DNA from: Paraburkholderia unamae
Lineage (GTDB): Bacteria > Pseudomonadota > Gammaproteobacteria > Burkholderiales > Burkholderiaceae
Direction: 5' to 3'
Assembly (NCBI RefSeq): GCF_003268775.1
Contig: NZ_QLSU01000010.1
Coordinates: 62,001 to 126,000 of the forward strand
DNA: 64,000 nt
How positions within the stretch are numbered: the first letter of the stretch is position 1; every line of letters starts with the position of its first letter. The position numbers and the translations under genes were made by a program. Below the pieces are notes generated by a model that was not told the origin of the DNA, did no database searches, and saw only the letters and a program-made list of their open reading frames with translations. Shown one piece after another: positions 16,783 to 25,847 of this stretch.

Positions 16783-19299
16783 TCAAGGCTTGTTCGATTC
16801 AAACAGATCCATGATTTGCTGCTTCTCCGTCGTGCTCACGTTGGGCGGCGTCATCCCGCCCGGACCCATGCTGCCGGTCGCGCCGCTCGCATCGCTCGCA
16901 GCCCCAGCCGGGTTTGCCGAGTCGAGGCCAATGCTCGACACGAAGCCGTTGCCCGGCGTCATGTCAGAGAAGTACAGCTCGCCGTTGATCGTCGTGAGGC
17001 CGTCGGGCATCGCCGGTTCTTCCTGCGGCACGCCGCGCAGCGCGCGCTGCATGTACTCCACCCAGATCGGCAGCGCGAGCTGCGCGCCGAATTCGCGGCT
17101 GCCGAGGCTCTTCGGCTGGTCGTAGCCCATCCACGCCACGGCAACGAGCGAGCGCTGATAGCCCGCGAACCAGCCGTCCTTGGCGTCGTTGGTCGTACCC
17201 GTCTTGCCTTGCAGGTCGTTGCGATGAAGCACGTTGGTGCCCGCGCCCGTGCCCGCCGTCGCCACCGAGTGCAGCAGGCTGTTCATCACGAACGCGTTGC
17301 GCGGCGAGAGCGTTTGCGGCGCGTTCTGGCCCGCTACGAGCGGCTGCGCGCGCAGGATCGGCTGGCCGTGCGCGTCGTCGACTTCGGCGATCAGGTACGG
17401 GTTGATGCGGTAGCCGCCGTTCGCGAACACGCTATACGCGCCCGCCGATTGCAGCGGCGTGACGAGGCCCGCGCCGAGCGCCATCGGCAGGTACGGCGGG
17501 GTCTTGTCCGCGTCGAAGCCGAAGCGCTGCGTCACGTAGTCCTGCGCGTACTTCGTGCCGATGTACGAAAGGATGCGGATCGACACGAGGTTCTTCGACT
17601 TTTGCAGCGCGAGGCGCATGGGCATTGGGCCTTCGGGCTGGTCGTCGTCCTTCGGCTCCCAGGCGTCTCCGCCCGGCGTGCTGGGCGGGAAGTACAGCGG
17701 CGCGTCGTTGATGATCGTCGCCGGTCCCAGGCCCTTTTCCAGCGACGCCGAGTAGATGAACGGCTTGAAGCTCGAACCCGGCTGGCGCCACGCCTGCGTG
17801 ATGTGGTTGAACTTGTTCTTGTTGTAGTCGAAGCCGCCGATCAGCGCGCGAATCGCGCCGTCCTGCGGCGCGAGCGAGACGAGCGCGCCTTCCACCTGCG
17901 GCAGTTGCGTGATCTGCCAGTTGCCCTTCGAGTCCGCCATCAGGCGCACAATCGAGCCCGGGCGAATGCGCAGCGCCTGCGAGGCGCGCGGCGAGAGCCC
18001 CGCCGCCACGAAGCGCAGGCCGTCGCCCGTGACCGTCACCGAGGTGCCGTCGAGTTGTTGCGCCGTCACCGATTTCGGGCCCGCGTCGGTCACCACCGCC
18101 GAAACGAGGTCGCCATTGTCCGGGTGGTCGGTGAGCGCGTCTTCGATGGCCTGCTCGCGGTCGTCGCCGTCGGCGGGCAGTTGCACGAAGCCCTCCGGCC
18201 CGCGATAGCCGTGGCGGCGCTCATAGTCCATCACGCCCTTGCGCACGGCCGCGTAGGCGGCGTCCTGATCGGCGGAATCGATCGTCGTCACGACCGTGAG
18301 GCCGCGCGTGTAGGTCTCATCCTTGTACTGTGCGTACATCATCTGGCGGACCATTTCGGCCACGTATTCGGCGTGCACGTTGTACTCGGTGCCGGCCGTC
18401 TTCGTTTCGAGCGGCTCCTTGATCGCTTCGTCGTACTGCGCCTGATTGATGTAGCCCAGGTCCAGCATGCGCTTGAGGATGTAGTCCTGGCGAATCTTCG
18501 CGCGGTGCGGATTGACGATCGGGTTATACGCCGACGGCGCTTTCGGCAAGCCCGCGAGCATCGCGGCCTGCGCGATTGTGATGTCCTTCAGGTCCTTGCC
18601 GAAATACACGCGCGCAGCGGCCGAGAAACCGTAGGCGCGCTGCCCCAGATAGATCTGGTTCATGTACAGCTCGAGGATCTGGTCCTTCGTGAGCGCGCGC
18701 TCGATCTTGTAGGCGAGCAACATTTCGTAGACCTTACGCGTATAGGTCTTTTCGCTCGACAGGAAGAAGTTGCGCGCGACCTGCATCGTGATCGTGCTCG
18801 CGCCCTGCGAGGCGCCGCCGTGCATGAGGTCGGCCACGCCCGCACGCAGGATGCCGACGAAGTCCACGCCGCCATGCTCGTAGAAGCGGTAGTCCTCGAT
18901 CGCGAGCACGGCTTTCTTCTGGATGTCCGGAATGTCCTGGAAGCGCACGAGCTGACGCCGCTCTTCGCCGAACTCGCCGATCAGCACGTGGTCGGCGGTA
19001 TAGATGCGCAGCGGCACCTTGGGCTGATAGTTGGTGAGCGCGTCGAGCGAAGGCAGTTGCGGCTCCATCACGACGAGCGCGTAGCCCACGACGAGCGCGC
19101 CCACCACGCAGAGCGTCGCGACGAGGCCGACGAACCAGAGCGCAATCGCGCTGCCGAACGAGCGCCGCTTCGGGCGTTCATCGCGCGGACCGTCGCCGCC
19201 CGACTGCGGGCGGCGAGGCGGTTGGCGGCCGTTGTTGAAGGAGGGTTCCCGATCTTCGTTCGGGTACTGCGGTGAAGGCGGTCGTTTGATGATAGGCAT
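16783..19299 (-). CDS. mrcA: Penicillin-binding protein 1A (class A PBP)
   Basis: An 838-residue bifunctional peptidoglycan glycosyltransferase/transpeptidase. A Pro/Arg-rich cytoplasmic tail is followed by one transmembrane anchor (about residues 50-78). The GT51 domain has AIEDYRFYEHGG with catalytic Glu135, then QGASTITMQVARN and the KIERALTKDQILELYMN block. An OB-like insert follows. The transpeptidase has S509-S-F-K512 (the SxxK nucleophile), a SKN triad and K699-T-G. The C-terminal tail is rich in Gly/Pro. The ATG at 19299 gives the conserved N-terminus; the open frame continues far upstream with Arg-rich shadow sequence, and no clear Shine-Dalgarno decides the start. It acts in the periplasm on cell-wall synthesis. 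Confidence 0.95.
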   Translation of the reverse strand: MPIIKRPPSPQYPNEDREPSFNNGRQPPRRPQSGGDGPRDERPKRRSFGSAIALWFVGLVATLCVVGALVVGYALVVMEPQLPSLDALTNYQPKVPLRIYTADHVLIGEFGEERRQLVRFQDIPDIQKKAVLAIEDYRFYEHGGVDFVGILRAGVADLMHGGASQGASTITMQVARNFFLSSEKTYTRKVYEMLLAYKIERALTKDQILELYMNQIYLGQRAYGFSAAARVYFGKDLKDITIAQAAMLAGLPKAPSAYNPIVNPHRAKIRQDYILKRMLDLGYINQAQYDEAIKEPLETKTAGTEYNVHAEYVAEMVRQMMYAQYKDETYTRGLTVVTTIDSADQDAAYAAVRKGVMDYERRHGYRGPEGFVQLPADGDDREQAIEDALTDHPDNGDLVSAVVTDAGPKSVTAQQLDGTSVTVTGDGLRFVAAGLSPRASQALRIRPGSIVRLMADSKGNWQITQLPQVEGALVSLAPQDGAIRALIGGFDYNKNKFNHITQAWRQPGSSFKPFIYSASLEKGLGPATIINDAPLYFPPSTPGGDAWEPKDDDQPEGPMPMRLALQKSKNLVSIRILSYIGTKYAQDYVTQRFGFDADKTPPYLPMALGAGLVTPLQSAGAYSVFANGGYRINPYLIAEVDDAHGQPILRAQPLVAGQNAPQTLSPRNAFVMNSLLHSVATAGTGAGTNVLHRNDLQGKTGTTNDAKDGWFAGYQRSLVAVAWMGYDQPKSLGSREFGAQLALPIWVEYMQRALRGVPQEEPAMPDGLTTINGELYFSDMTPGNGFVSSIGLDSANPAGAASDASGATGSMGPGGMTPPNVSTTEKQQIMDLFESNKP

Positions 19300-19905
19300 G
19301 AGTGGAATGATGGGCGCGTCTCGCGCGCGCCAGCGGCGCGCGTTTTCGCGCGCATGGATCTCGACCACGGCGTCATGGCGCCAATGCGGCACACGACGTC
19401 GCCGGCTCACTCCCGGCGACGCGGCGCGACCGGTAACGCCCCCGTCCGGCCGCGCGGCGCGCGCTACGGCACGCCACATGCAAATGTGCCCCCGTGCAGG
19501 CGACATTCGCGAAATGTAACAGCGCATTCTAAAGAAATCGCGGGCGGCGGGTCGCGTTTTTTTGTAAGAGTTTCCTGGACAAGCCTTCCTGCCCGATTTA
19601 TTGCCGCGACGAAAGGTCTGCTGATGACCCCTTGCGCCAATCGGCGCTTTATGCGCGAAAAGTTTCGTAACGAATGGATCCGCCACGCGGCAAATTACAC
19701 GAAGTAGGCTTGTCGGCGGCATATTCTTGCGAGCAGGGTCTTTCCCAACAGGACACCTTCCGATTGCGCATCGGCGCACTCGTCATATGATGAAAGATCC
19801 GCTACACGCCCCTGCTCGCGCCCACGCACGCTCACAATTCCTCTTTCAAAAAGCGCGCAGGCAGGAATCGACGTCATACGAAGCCGACCCAACGGCCCGC
19901 CGATC
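19300..19905. other. Intergenic region between mrcA and the RHH-like gene
   Basis: About 600 bases without a supported gene, presumably holding divergent promoters for mrcA and the gene at 19906. I see no RNA gene or strong repeat. Confidence 0.45.
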
Positions 19906-20523
19906 ATGAACAAGCCTAGCGAACGCATCGTCGTCTTCGTCACGCCCGCCCAGAAACGCGCGATCTCCGCCACCGCCGGCGAACTCGGCATCAGCGTCAG
20001 CGAACTCATGCGCCGCGCCGTGATCGCGTTCAGCGCGACGAGCGACCAGGTGAAAGCCGCGAGCATCGTCGACCGCCTCAACGCCCCAAGGCAGCCCGAC
20101 GCGCTCGCGCAGGTATTGCAAAGGGCGGCGAGGCCGCTGCGCACGACCCGCGCGGGCGTGATCCGGCCGCCGGCGGCAGCGCCCGGCGGCGTCAATGGAT
20201 TCCCCCCGGAAATTGCCCCGGAAACAGACCCGTCCGGGCACCCGGATGCCGCCGCGACGGCCGACGAATCCGCCGCCGCCCTGCCCGCCCATGAACCCGA
20301 CGTGAACCATGCCGCGCGCGAGATCGCGCAGGCCGTTGCGCGCCTGAACGCCGAAGCGGCGGCTGCCGCCGAGCTCGATGCCGCGGCAGCGCAAACGCAC
20401 ACCGCCGAGCCGTTGCAGCCGCTGAGTTCGGCGCCCTTCGCGCGCTCGCGACGCAACGCGGACGACCCGATCGACGACGCCCACAGCGACGACACCACGC
20501 CCGAAGGCGGAAAATTCGCCTGA
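19906..20523 (+). CDS. Ribbon-helix-helix-like protein with long disordered tail
   Basis: A 205-residue protein. The first 45 residues read RIVVFVTPAQKRAISATA then ELGISVSELMRRAVIAF, a beta strand plus two helices in the pattern of ribbon-helix-helix (CopG/MobC-like) DNA-binding proteins. Residues 60-205 are low-complexity Ala/Pro/Asp/Glu sequence, probably disordered, with an Ala-rich helix (about 130-160). It stands alone between mrcA and pspA, transcribed away from mrcA. A regulatory role is inferred from the N-terminal fold only; the targets are unknown. Confidence 0.6.
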   Translation: MNKPSERIVVFVTPAQKRAISATAGELGISVSELMRRAVIAFSATSDQVKAASIVDRLNAPRQPDALAQVLQRAARPLRTTRAGVIRPPAAAPGGVNGFPPEIAPETDPSGHPDAAATADESAAALPAHEPDVNHAAREIAQAVARLNAEAAAAAELDAAAAQTHTAEPLQPLSSAPFARSRRNADDPIDDAHSDDTTPEGGKFA

Positions 20524-20969
20524 AATTCACCTGTCACGCGGCGCGCCTTGCGCGTGACGATTACAGGAATATTTCAGTTACGCAGCGTGCCTGCATGCGC
20601 CCTCGTGCGCCCCTTCCTTTAAGTCCCTTTTAAGACGGCCCGTGGTGTAATATCCGCGAGCGATGGCGCCCCAAGGCCTGAAGCGGTGCTTCGAGCCATA
20701 CGGCAAAATGCCGTCGCAAAAGGAACGCACGAATGCGTGAATATGCGATTGCCCTATTGCAATCGCCGCACTCGCCCTGATTTGCGCGCAGCATGCGCGG
20801 TGTGCGCAAAGCGGCGTAAGCTGGCAGATGGATCGGCGATTGCCACCGTTGCCCGGCTTGCCCTGTTCGCCAGCCAGGTTGGCCCCTGCGCCAGCTTACG
20901 CCGCGAGGCGCACACTGCATGCACGCACCTCGGCCAGGCATGGCCGATCTCATTTCACTGGAGGAATTC
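20524..20969. other. Leader region of pspA with a long inverted repeat
   Basis: No gene is supported. It holds an inverted repeat of two 26-base arms at 20800-20825 and 20890-20915, described separately. The pspA ribosome binding site GGAGG sits at 20960-20964. Confidence 0.5.
20800..20915. repeat. 26-bp inverted repeat upstream of pspA
   Basis: Arms 20800-20825 and 20890-20915 share GTGTGCGC, three differing bases, then GCGGCGTAAGCTGGC as exact reverse complements, with 64 bases between. There is no T-run after it, so it is not a standard terminator. It resembles a paired REP/BIME-like element or a small palindromic insertion. Confidence 0.6.
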
Positions 20970-21650
20970 ATGTCGCTTTTCGACTCCATCTCCCGCACGG
21001 TAAAGGGCCTGCTCAACGACGCGGCCGACTCGGTGCAGGATCCGTCGCGCGATTCGCGCCAGATCGTGCGTGAGCTCGACGACAGCATCGCCCGCGCGGA
21101 GAACTCGCTCGTCGAAATCCAGGCGCAGGTCGCGACGCAGCAAAGCAAGCGCGACGTGGCCGCCGACAAGGCGAAGAAGTACGAAGACGGCGCGAAGCGC
21201 GCGCTGCAATCGGGTGACGAAGCGCTCGCGCGCGAGGCGCTCGGTGCTCAGCAAACCGCCGAAACGGAACGCGATGCGCTCGCGGTCGAACTCGCGAAGC
21301 TCGAACCGTCGGTCGACCAGTTGAAGAAGCAGATCGACGACATGCGCTCGCGCCGCAACGACCTGAACGCACGCTCGAATATCCTTCAGGCGAAGCAGCA
21401 GATCGCCCAGGCGAAGGATGTCGCGGCCACGGCGCTGGGCGGCATCGGCGGCAAGAATCTCGACGCCGACTTCCAGAAGCTCGAAGACAAGGTTGCGCTC
21501 TCGAACGCGCGCTCGGACGCCCGTCTGAACTCGGCTGACCAGTCGAGCGGCAAGGCGCTCGACGAAAAGCTCGCGGCGCTCAACAAGGGGCCTTCGGTCG
21601 ACGACCGCCTCGAAGCGCTCAAGAAGCAGTTGAACACGCCGGCGCAGTAA
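20970..21650 (+). CDS. pspA: PspA/IM30 family membrane-stress protein
   Basis: A 226-residue, almost wholly helical coiled-coil protein. The N-terminal amphipathic start MSLFDSISRTVKGLLNDAAD and the following REL..SIARAENSLVEI heptads match the phage-shock-protein A/Vipp1 family, which are ESCRT-III-like proteins that bind stressed inner membrane. GGAGG lies six bases before the ATG, deciding this start over an upstream in-frame ATG at 20919. It is followed by a membrane TPR protein in the same direction; no pspF, pspB or pspC is next to it. The role in membrane protection follows from the family. Confidence 0.82.
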   Translation: MSLFDSISRTVKGLLNDAADSVQDPSRDSRQIVRELDDSIARAENSLVEIQAQVATQQSKRDVAADKAKKYEDGAKRALQSGDEALAREALGAQQTAETERDALAVELAKLEPSVDQLKKQIDDMRSRRNDLNARSNILQAKQQIAQAKDVAATALGGIGGKNLDADFQKLEDKVALSNARSDARLNSADQSSGKALDEKLAALNKGPSVDDRLEALKKQLNTPAQ

Positions 21651-21821
21651 CGCAACCGTAGTGCACTTCGTAGTCGCTCCCGGCATGACGCACGACGCGC
21701 GGGAGCCAAGGATGCGGCGCGGCACGACCCGTGCTGCCGCAATAGCGAGTGGCAAGCTTGCCGCGCCGCATCCCCGAATTGAATGTCATGGAGACGGGCG
21801 TCAATCCGCCCGGCCTGCAAC

Positions 21822-23015
21822 ATGAAAAAGTTTCTTGCCGCTGCCAGCATCGCACTTGCTTCGCTCGCTTTCACGGGCGGTGTGGCGTTTGCCGTGCCTA
21901 GCGTGCAGCAGATCGAATCCGCGATGTCCCAGGGCGACTGGCAACGCGCCGACTCGGGCCTGACCGAAGTTCTCCAGGCGCATCCGGATAACGCTCGCGC
22001 CCACTACCTCTACGCCCAGGTGCTCAACCGCGAAGGCCGCTACGCCGACGCGCTCACCCAGGTCCAGCAGGCAAAGACACTCGATCCGCAGATCCGCTTC
22101 ACCCAGCCGCAGCGTTTCGCGCAGGTCGAAGCGAAGATTCGCTCCGACGCCACGCGCGCCGGCGCCGTCACGACCAGCAGCGCGAGCAATCCGTTCGCGC
22201 AGCAGCAGGTCGCCGCGCCCGCTCCCGCGCCGCAGAAGCACGGCCCCGGCATGGGCATGTGGATCGGTATCGCCATCGTGCTGGTGGGCGTTGCGCTCGT
22301 GCTGCGCTGGACGCTGCGCCGCGCGAAGTCCACCGAAGACGCGAAGGCCGGCGACGACCGCCTCGACCAGCTCAAGCGTGCCACCGCACTGCTCAACGGC
22401 GTGCGTTCGCTCAAGCTCGACGTGAAGCTCTCGACCGCGCCCGGTCATGAAGCGCTCGAAAAGGAAGTCGAGGGGCTGGAAACACAGTTGCGCACGCTGG
22501 TGGAAACGCTCTCGAACAGCGCGAACCCGCGACCGCCTTATGAGATCGAAGATCTCGAGCGCCAGTTCGCAAGCCTCAAGGCGCGCGCCGAAGGCCGCCC
22601 CGATCCGAATGCGCAACCGGCAGCCCCCGCAGCCGCGCCCGGCTATGGCAGCGACTCCTCCTATGCGCGCGAAGCCGACGCCGCCTTTGGGCGTCAGCCG
22701 CAGTACCCGCCACAATATCCGCAGCAGCAGCAACCGCAGGTCATCGTTCAGCAAGGCGGCGGCGGCATGGGTGGCATGGGCGGTCTGCTGACCGGCGTGC
22801 TGCTTGGCGAGGCGCTCAACCACGGGCGTGACCGCGTGATCGAGCGCGACGTGATCGTCGACGACGAAGGCCGCCGTGTGCAGCGTGACGGCAATGGCAA
22901 TGGCGGCGGCCTCGACTTCGGTCAGGGCTCGAACGACTGGGGTGACGGCTCGGGTGGCGGCGGTGGCGTCGACATGGGCAGCAACGACAGTTCGGACGAC
23001 TGGAACAACTCCTGA
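21822..23015 (+). CDS. TPR-containing membrane protein of the PspA locus
   Basis: A 397-residue protein. The signal peptide (about 1-24) is followed by a short TPR-type repeat region (30-95, with ARAHYLYAQVLNREGRYADAL) and a transmembrane helix (MWIGIAIVLVGVALVLRW, about 145-165). A helical cytoplasmic region follows (about 180-270), then a Gln/Pro-rich and Gly-rich tail with GGMGGMGGLLTGVLLGEAL (about 315-335), similar to DUF1542-like/TPM-locus proteins. The tail ends GGGGGVDMGSNDSSDDWNNS, low complexity. It lies 171 bases after pspA and is probably cotranscribed, with a terminator at 23055. The function is unknown; a partner role in envelope stress is inferred. Confidence 0.65.
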   Translation: MKKFLAAASIALASLAFTGGVAFAVPSVQQIESAMSQGDWQRADSGLTEVLQAHPDNARAHYLYAQVLNREGRYADALTQVQQAKTLDPQIRFTQPQRFAQVEAKIRSDATRAGAVTTSSASNPFAQQQVAAPAPAPQKHGPGMGMWIGIAIVLVGVALVLRWTLRRAKSTEDAKAGDDRLDQLKRATALLNGVRSLKLDVKLSTAPGHEALEKEVEGLETQLRTLVETLSNSANPRPPYEIEDLERQFASLKARAEGRPDPNAQPAAPAAAPGYGSDSSYAREADAAFGRQPQYPPQYPQQQQPQVIVQQGGGGMGGMGGLLTGVLLGEALNHGRDRVIERDVIVDDEGRRVQRDGNGNGGGLDFGQGSNDWGDGSGGGGGVDMGSNDSSDDWNNS

Positions 23016-23054
23016 GCGCCTGAGACCTTCCTGGCGCGCGCCGCCGACACGACG

Positions 23055-23080
23055 ACGGGCTCCTTCATGGAGCCCGTTTT
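23055..23080 (+). terminator. Rho-independent terminator after the pspA-TPR operon
   Basis: ACGGGCTCC (23055-23063), loop TTCAT, GGAGCCCGT (23069-23077), followed by TTT: a 9-bp perfect stem. Confidence 0.85.
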
Positions 23081-23136
23081 GCATCGGCGCGCAACGCCAG
23101 CAACACCGCACAACACACGAAACAACGGACGCGCAT

Positions 23137-24645
23137 ATGGCCACTGAAGCGCGCGGCAACGGGGCCGCACTGCGCATCGCCATCATCGGCAGCGGGTTTT
23201 CCGGCATCGGCATGGCGATCCGGCTGCGCCGCATGGGTATCGACTCGTTCACGCTTTACGAGGCCGCCGAAAGCCTGGGCGGCACCTGGCGCGACAACGC
23301 CTATCCCGGCGCGGCTTGCGACATTCCTTCGCATCTCTATTCGTTTTCGTTCGAGCTGAATCCGGCATGGACGCGCACCTACGCGCCGCAGCAGGAGATT
23401 CTCGACTACCTGCGCCATTGCGCGCGCAAGTACGACGTCGAGCGCTTCATCGAGTACCGCTCGCGCGTGCGCGCGGCGCGCTTCGTGGAAGCGCGCCGCG
23501 TCTGGCAGGTCGAGATCGAGCGTGGCCAGGCGGACGGGGCGATCAATACCATCGATATCATCGAGGCCGATATCGTGATCGCCGCGCACGGCCCGCTTTC
23601 GCGCCCTTCGCTGCCGCACATTCCGGGCATCGAACGCTTTGAAGGCAAGGTCTTTCACTCGGCGCGCTGGGACCATGACTATGCGCTCGAAGGCAAGCGC
23701 ATCGCCGTGATCGGCACGGGCGCGAGCGCGATCCAGTTCGTGCCGCAAGTCCAGCCGCACGTGGCGCGGCTCGCGGTGTTCCAGCGCACGCCGCCCTGGA
23801 TCATGCCGCGCCGCGACCGCGCGATCAGTGCGCGCTGGCGCTGGGTCTTTCGTCATGTGCCGCTTGCGCAGCGCGCCGCACGCGCGGCCATTTACTGGCA
23901 ACTGGAATCGCGCGCGCTAGGCTTCTCGGTCGAACCGCGCCTGCTCAAAACGCCGACGAAATTCGCGCGCAGCTATCTCGCGCACAAGGTGAAAGACCCC
24001 GAACTGCGCGCGCGGCTCACGCCCGACTACCTGCTGGGCTGCAAGCGCGTGCTGCTCTCCAGCGACTACTACCCGGCGCTCGCGCAGCCCAACGTCGAAC
24101 TGGTGACCGAGGCGATTCGCGAGGTCGTCGCCGACGGTATCGTCACCGCCGACGGCACGCATCGCGCCTTTGACGCGATCGTCTGTGGCACGGGCTTCCT
24201 GGTCAACGACGTGGAAGCGCCCTTCCAGGTGACGGGCACAGGCGGCCGGGATCTCGGCGAAACCTGGCGGCGTGACGGCCCCGAGGCGTATCTGGGCGCG
24301 AGCGTCGCCGGTTTCCCGAATCTCTTCTTCATGATCGGGCCGAATACCGCGCTCGGGCACAACTCGATGATCTACATGATCGAGTCGCATATCGGCTATA
24401 TCGCGTGCTGCATCCGCGCGCTGCAACGCTCGGGCGCCCGCACGATGGACGTGCGTGCCGAGGCGCAGCGCGCCTGGAACATGCGCTTGCAGGCGCGTTT
24501 TGCGCGCACCGTGTGGCAGTCGGGCTGCCACAGCTATTACCTCACGCAGGCCGGCAAGAACACCGCGCTGTGGCCGGGCTTCACGTTCATGTTCCGGCGC
24601 AAGACGCGCCGGGTGCGCCGCGCCGACTATGCGTTCGGCCGTTAG
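23137..24645 (+). CDS. Baeyer-Villiger flavin monooxygenase
   Basis: A 502-residue FAD/NADPH enzyme. The first Rossmann motif, IAIIGSGFSGIGMA, is at about residues 13-26. GGTWRDNAYPGAACD (50-65) is typical of BVMOs and related FMOs. The BVMO fingerprint F-x-G-x-x-x-H-x-x-x-W is met exactly by FEGKVFHSARW (about 168-178), and the second Rossmann motif VIGTGASAIQ follows. Known members insert oxygen next to a ketone or aldehyde carbonyl; the substrate here is unknown. It is a single gene after a terminator, with the convergent methyltransferase ending 16 bases downstream. Confidence 0.88.
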   Translation: MATEARGNGAALRIAIIGSGFSGIGMAIRLRRMGIDSFTLYEAAESLGGTWRDNAYPGAACDIPSHLYSFSFELNPAWTRTYAPQQEILDYLRHCARKYDVERFIEYRSRVRAARFVEARRVWQVEIERGQADGAINTIDIIEADIVIAAHGPLSRPSLPHIPGIERFEGKVFHSARWDHDYALEGKRIAVIGTGASAIQFVPQVQPHVARLAVFQRTPPWIMPRRDRAISARWRWVFRHVPLAQRAARAAIYWQLESRALGFSVEPRLLKTPTKFARSYLAHKVKDPELRARLTPDYLLGCKRVLLSSDYYPALAQPNVELVTEAIREVVADGIVTADGTHRAFDAIVCGTGFLVNDVEAPFQVTGTGGRDLGETWRRDGPEAYLGASVAGFPNLFFMIGPNTALGHNSMIYMIESHIGYIACCIRALQRSGARTMDVRAEAQRAWNMRLQARFARTVWQSGCHSYYLTQAGKNTALWPGFTFMFRRKTRRVRRADYAFGR

Positions 24646-24660
24646 CCTTTCCGGCTCGGG

Positions 24661-25431
24661 TCAACCGCGCCGCGGCCGCCCGGCGTACACGCGCGTTTCG
24701 TAAGCGAAGTTCACGCGGCCGTCCTTTTCGGTCGCCTCGAACAGCGCGCGCAACGCCGCGAGCATCGGCTCGTGACGTTCGTCGCCGGACTGCGTCGCAT
24801 ACGAGGACGACATCAGCCTGCCGCGCAGGCTTTCGAAATCGAGCAGCTGTGCGTTCGGGAACACGGTCTGGTGCTCGAAGCCTTCGCCGAACCAGTCCGC
24901 CATGGCAGCCGCGTCGGGATAGCTTTCGGCCACGCGCGCGTAGTCGGGGCAAAAGCGCTGGAGCAGCGCTTCGTACCCTTCAAGAAACGCCGAACCTTCG
25001 AGCAGTCGGCTGTTCCAGAACAGCACGATCTTGCCGCGCGGCTTCAGGATGCGCGCGAACTCGCGCTGCGTGTCGGTCTTGTGGAACCAGTGGAACGCCT
25101 GCCCGGCGCTTACGAGGTCCACACTCGCGGGGTCGAGCGTCGTGGCCTCCGCCGTGCCCGTCACGCTGCGGTAGCCCTTGTAGCCACCCAGCAGGTCGTC
25201 GGCCGCGGCGCGCATGGCCGCATTCGGCTCGACGGCCGTGACGGGGTGGCCCGCGTCGAGAAACAGTTTCGTGGAGAGGCCCGTGCCCGCGCCGATGTCG
25301 GCCACGGGCGCGCCCGGCGCGATGCCGCACTCCACATGCACGAAGGTCGCCACTTCGCGCGGATAGGTCGGCCGGAATTTCACGTAGTCTGCGACCCGGT
25401 CGGTGAAACGCCGGGTGGAATCGTCGATCAT
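24661..25431 (-). CDS. Class I SAM-dependent methyltransferase
   Basis: A 256-residue enzyme. RFTDRVADYVKFRPTYP (about 7-23) matches the start of UbiE/Tmt-like methyltransferases, followed by motif I VADIGAGTGLSTK (about 43-55), VEPNAAMR (motif II) and the AGQAFHWF motif (about 107-114). The C-terminal part is the variable substrate lid. ATG 25431 is preferred: AAAGGG lies at about ten bases upstream and the similarity starts there. A small gene (25451-25606) ends 19 bases upstream on the same strand. The methyl acceptor is not known. Confidence 0.85.
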   Translation of the reverse strand: MIDDSTRRFTDRVADYVKFRPTYPREVATFVHVECGIAPGAPVADIGAGTGLSTKLFLDAGHPVTAVEPNAAMRAAADDLLGGYKGYRSVTGTAEATTLDPASVDLVSAGQAFHWFHKTDTQREFARILKPRGKIVLFWNSRLLEGSAFLEGYEALLQRFCPDYARVAESYPDAAAMADWFGEGFEHQTVFPNAQLLDFESLRGRLMSSSYATQSGDERHEPMLAALRALFEATEKDGRVNFAYETRVYAGRPRRG

Positions 25432-25450
25432 CGTCTGCCCTTTTGTCCGT

Positions 25451-25606
25451 TCAACCGCCGCCGCCAAGGAGCTTCAGGAGCTCCCAGAGGAAGCGCAGCA
25501 CCATCACGATCAGCTCCCAGAGCTGGATCAACTGCTGCCAGAGCGCGAGCGGCGCGCTCCCACCGCTTATGGCCTGGATTGTTGCGTCGATTAATGCCTC
25601 GATCAT
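25451..25606 (-). CDS. 51-residue amphipathic small protein
   Basis: A short gene easily missed. ATG at 25606, TGA at 25451-25453, preceded by AGGAG at good spacing. The product starts MIEALIDATI and is dominated by Leu, Ile, Trp and Gln: ALWQQLIQLWELIVMVLRFL (residues 21-40), then WELLKLL and a GGGG end. This is a Trp-rich amphipathic or weakly transmembrane helix with almost no charge apart from Glu and one Lys/Arg. It is followed 19 bases later by the methyltransferase start, suggesting cotranscription. No family is recognised. A membrane-active small protein is an inference from composition only. Confidence 0.6.
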   Translation of the reverse strand: MIEALIDATIQAISGGSAPLALWQQLIQLWELIVMVLRFLWELLKLLGGGG

Positions 25607-25847
25607 CTTGCTCCTGTCGCGACGCCCCTTGCGCTGCTTGTCACCTGCCCGCGCCCGGCGCGCCCGAGTTCCCGATCATAGCGCCAGGCATGGCCACTGC
25701 GCTCAAGTCCCCGTGTTACAGGCCGTAAACAGGTTCAGATGGCCCGGCGATCGAACCTGCTCACGACCGGGCACGCGGCTTCCCCGCCGCAGTGGTCCAC
25801 CGCAGTGGTTCGCGGTCGCCAATCCGCACCGGGCAAGGAGACACCCG

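Noticed and set aside
16645..19275. 876-codon open frame on the plus strand across mrcA
   Set aside because: Antisense to a clear PBP1A gene with all catalytic motifs; the translation is dominated by Arg, His, Ala and Val as expected from a mirrored high-GC gene.
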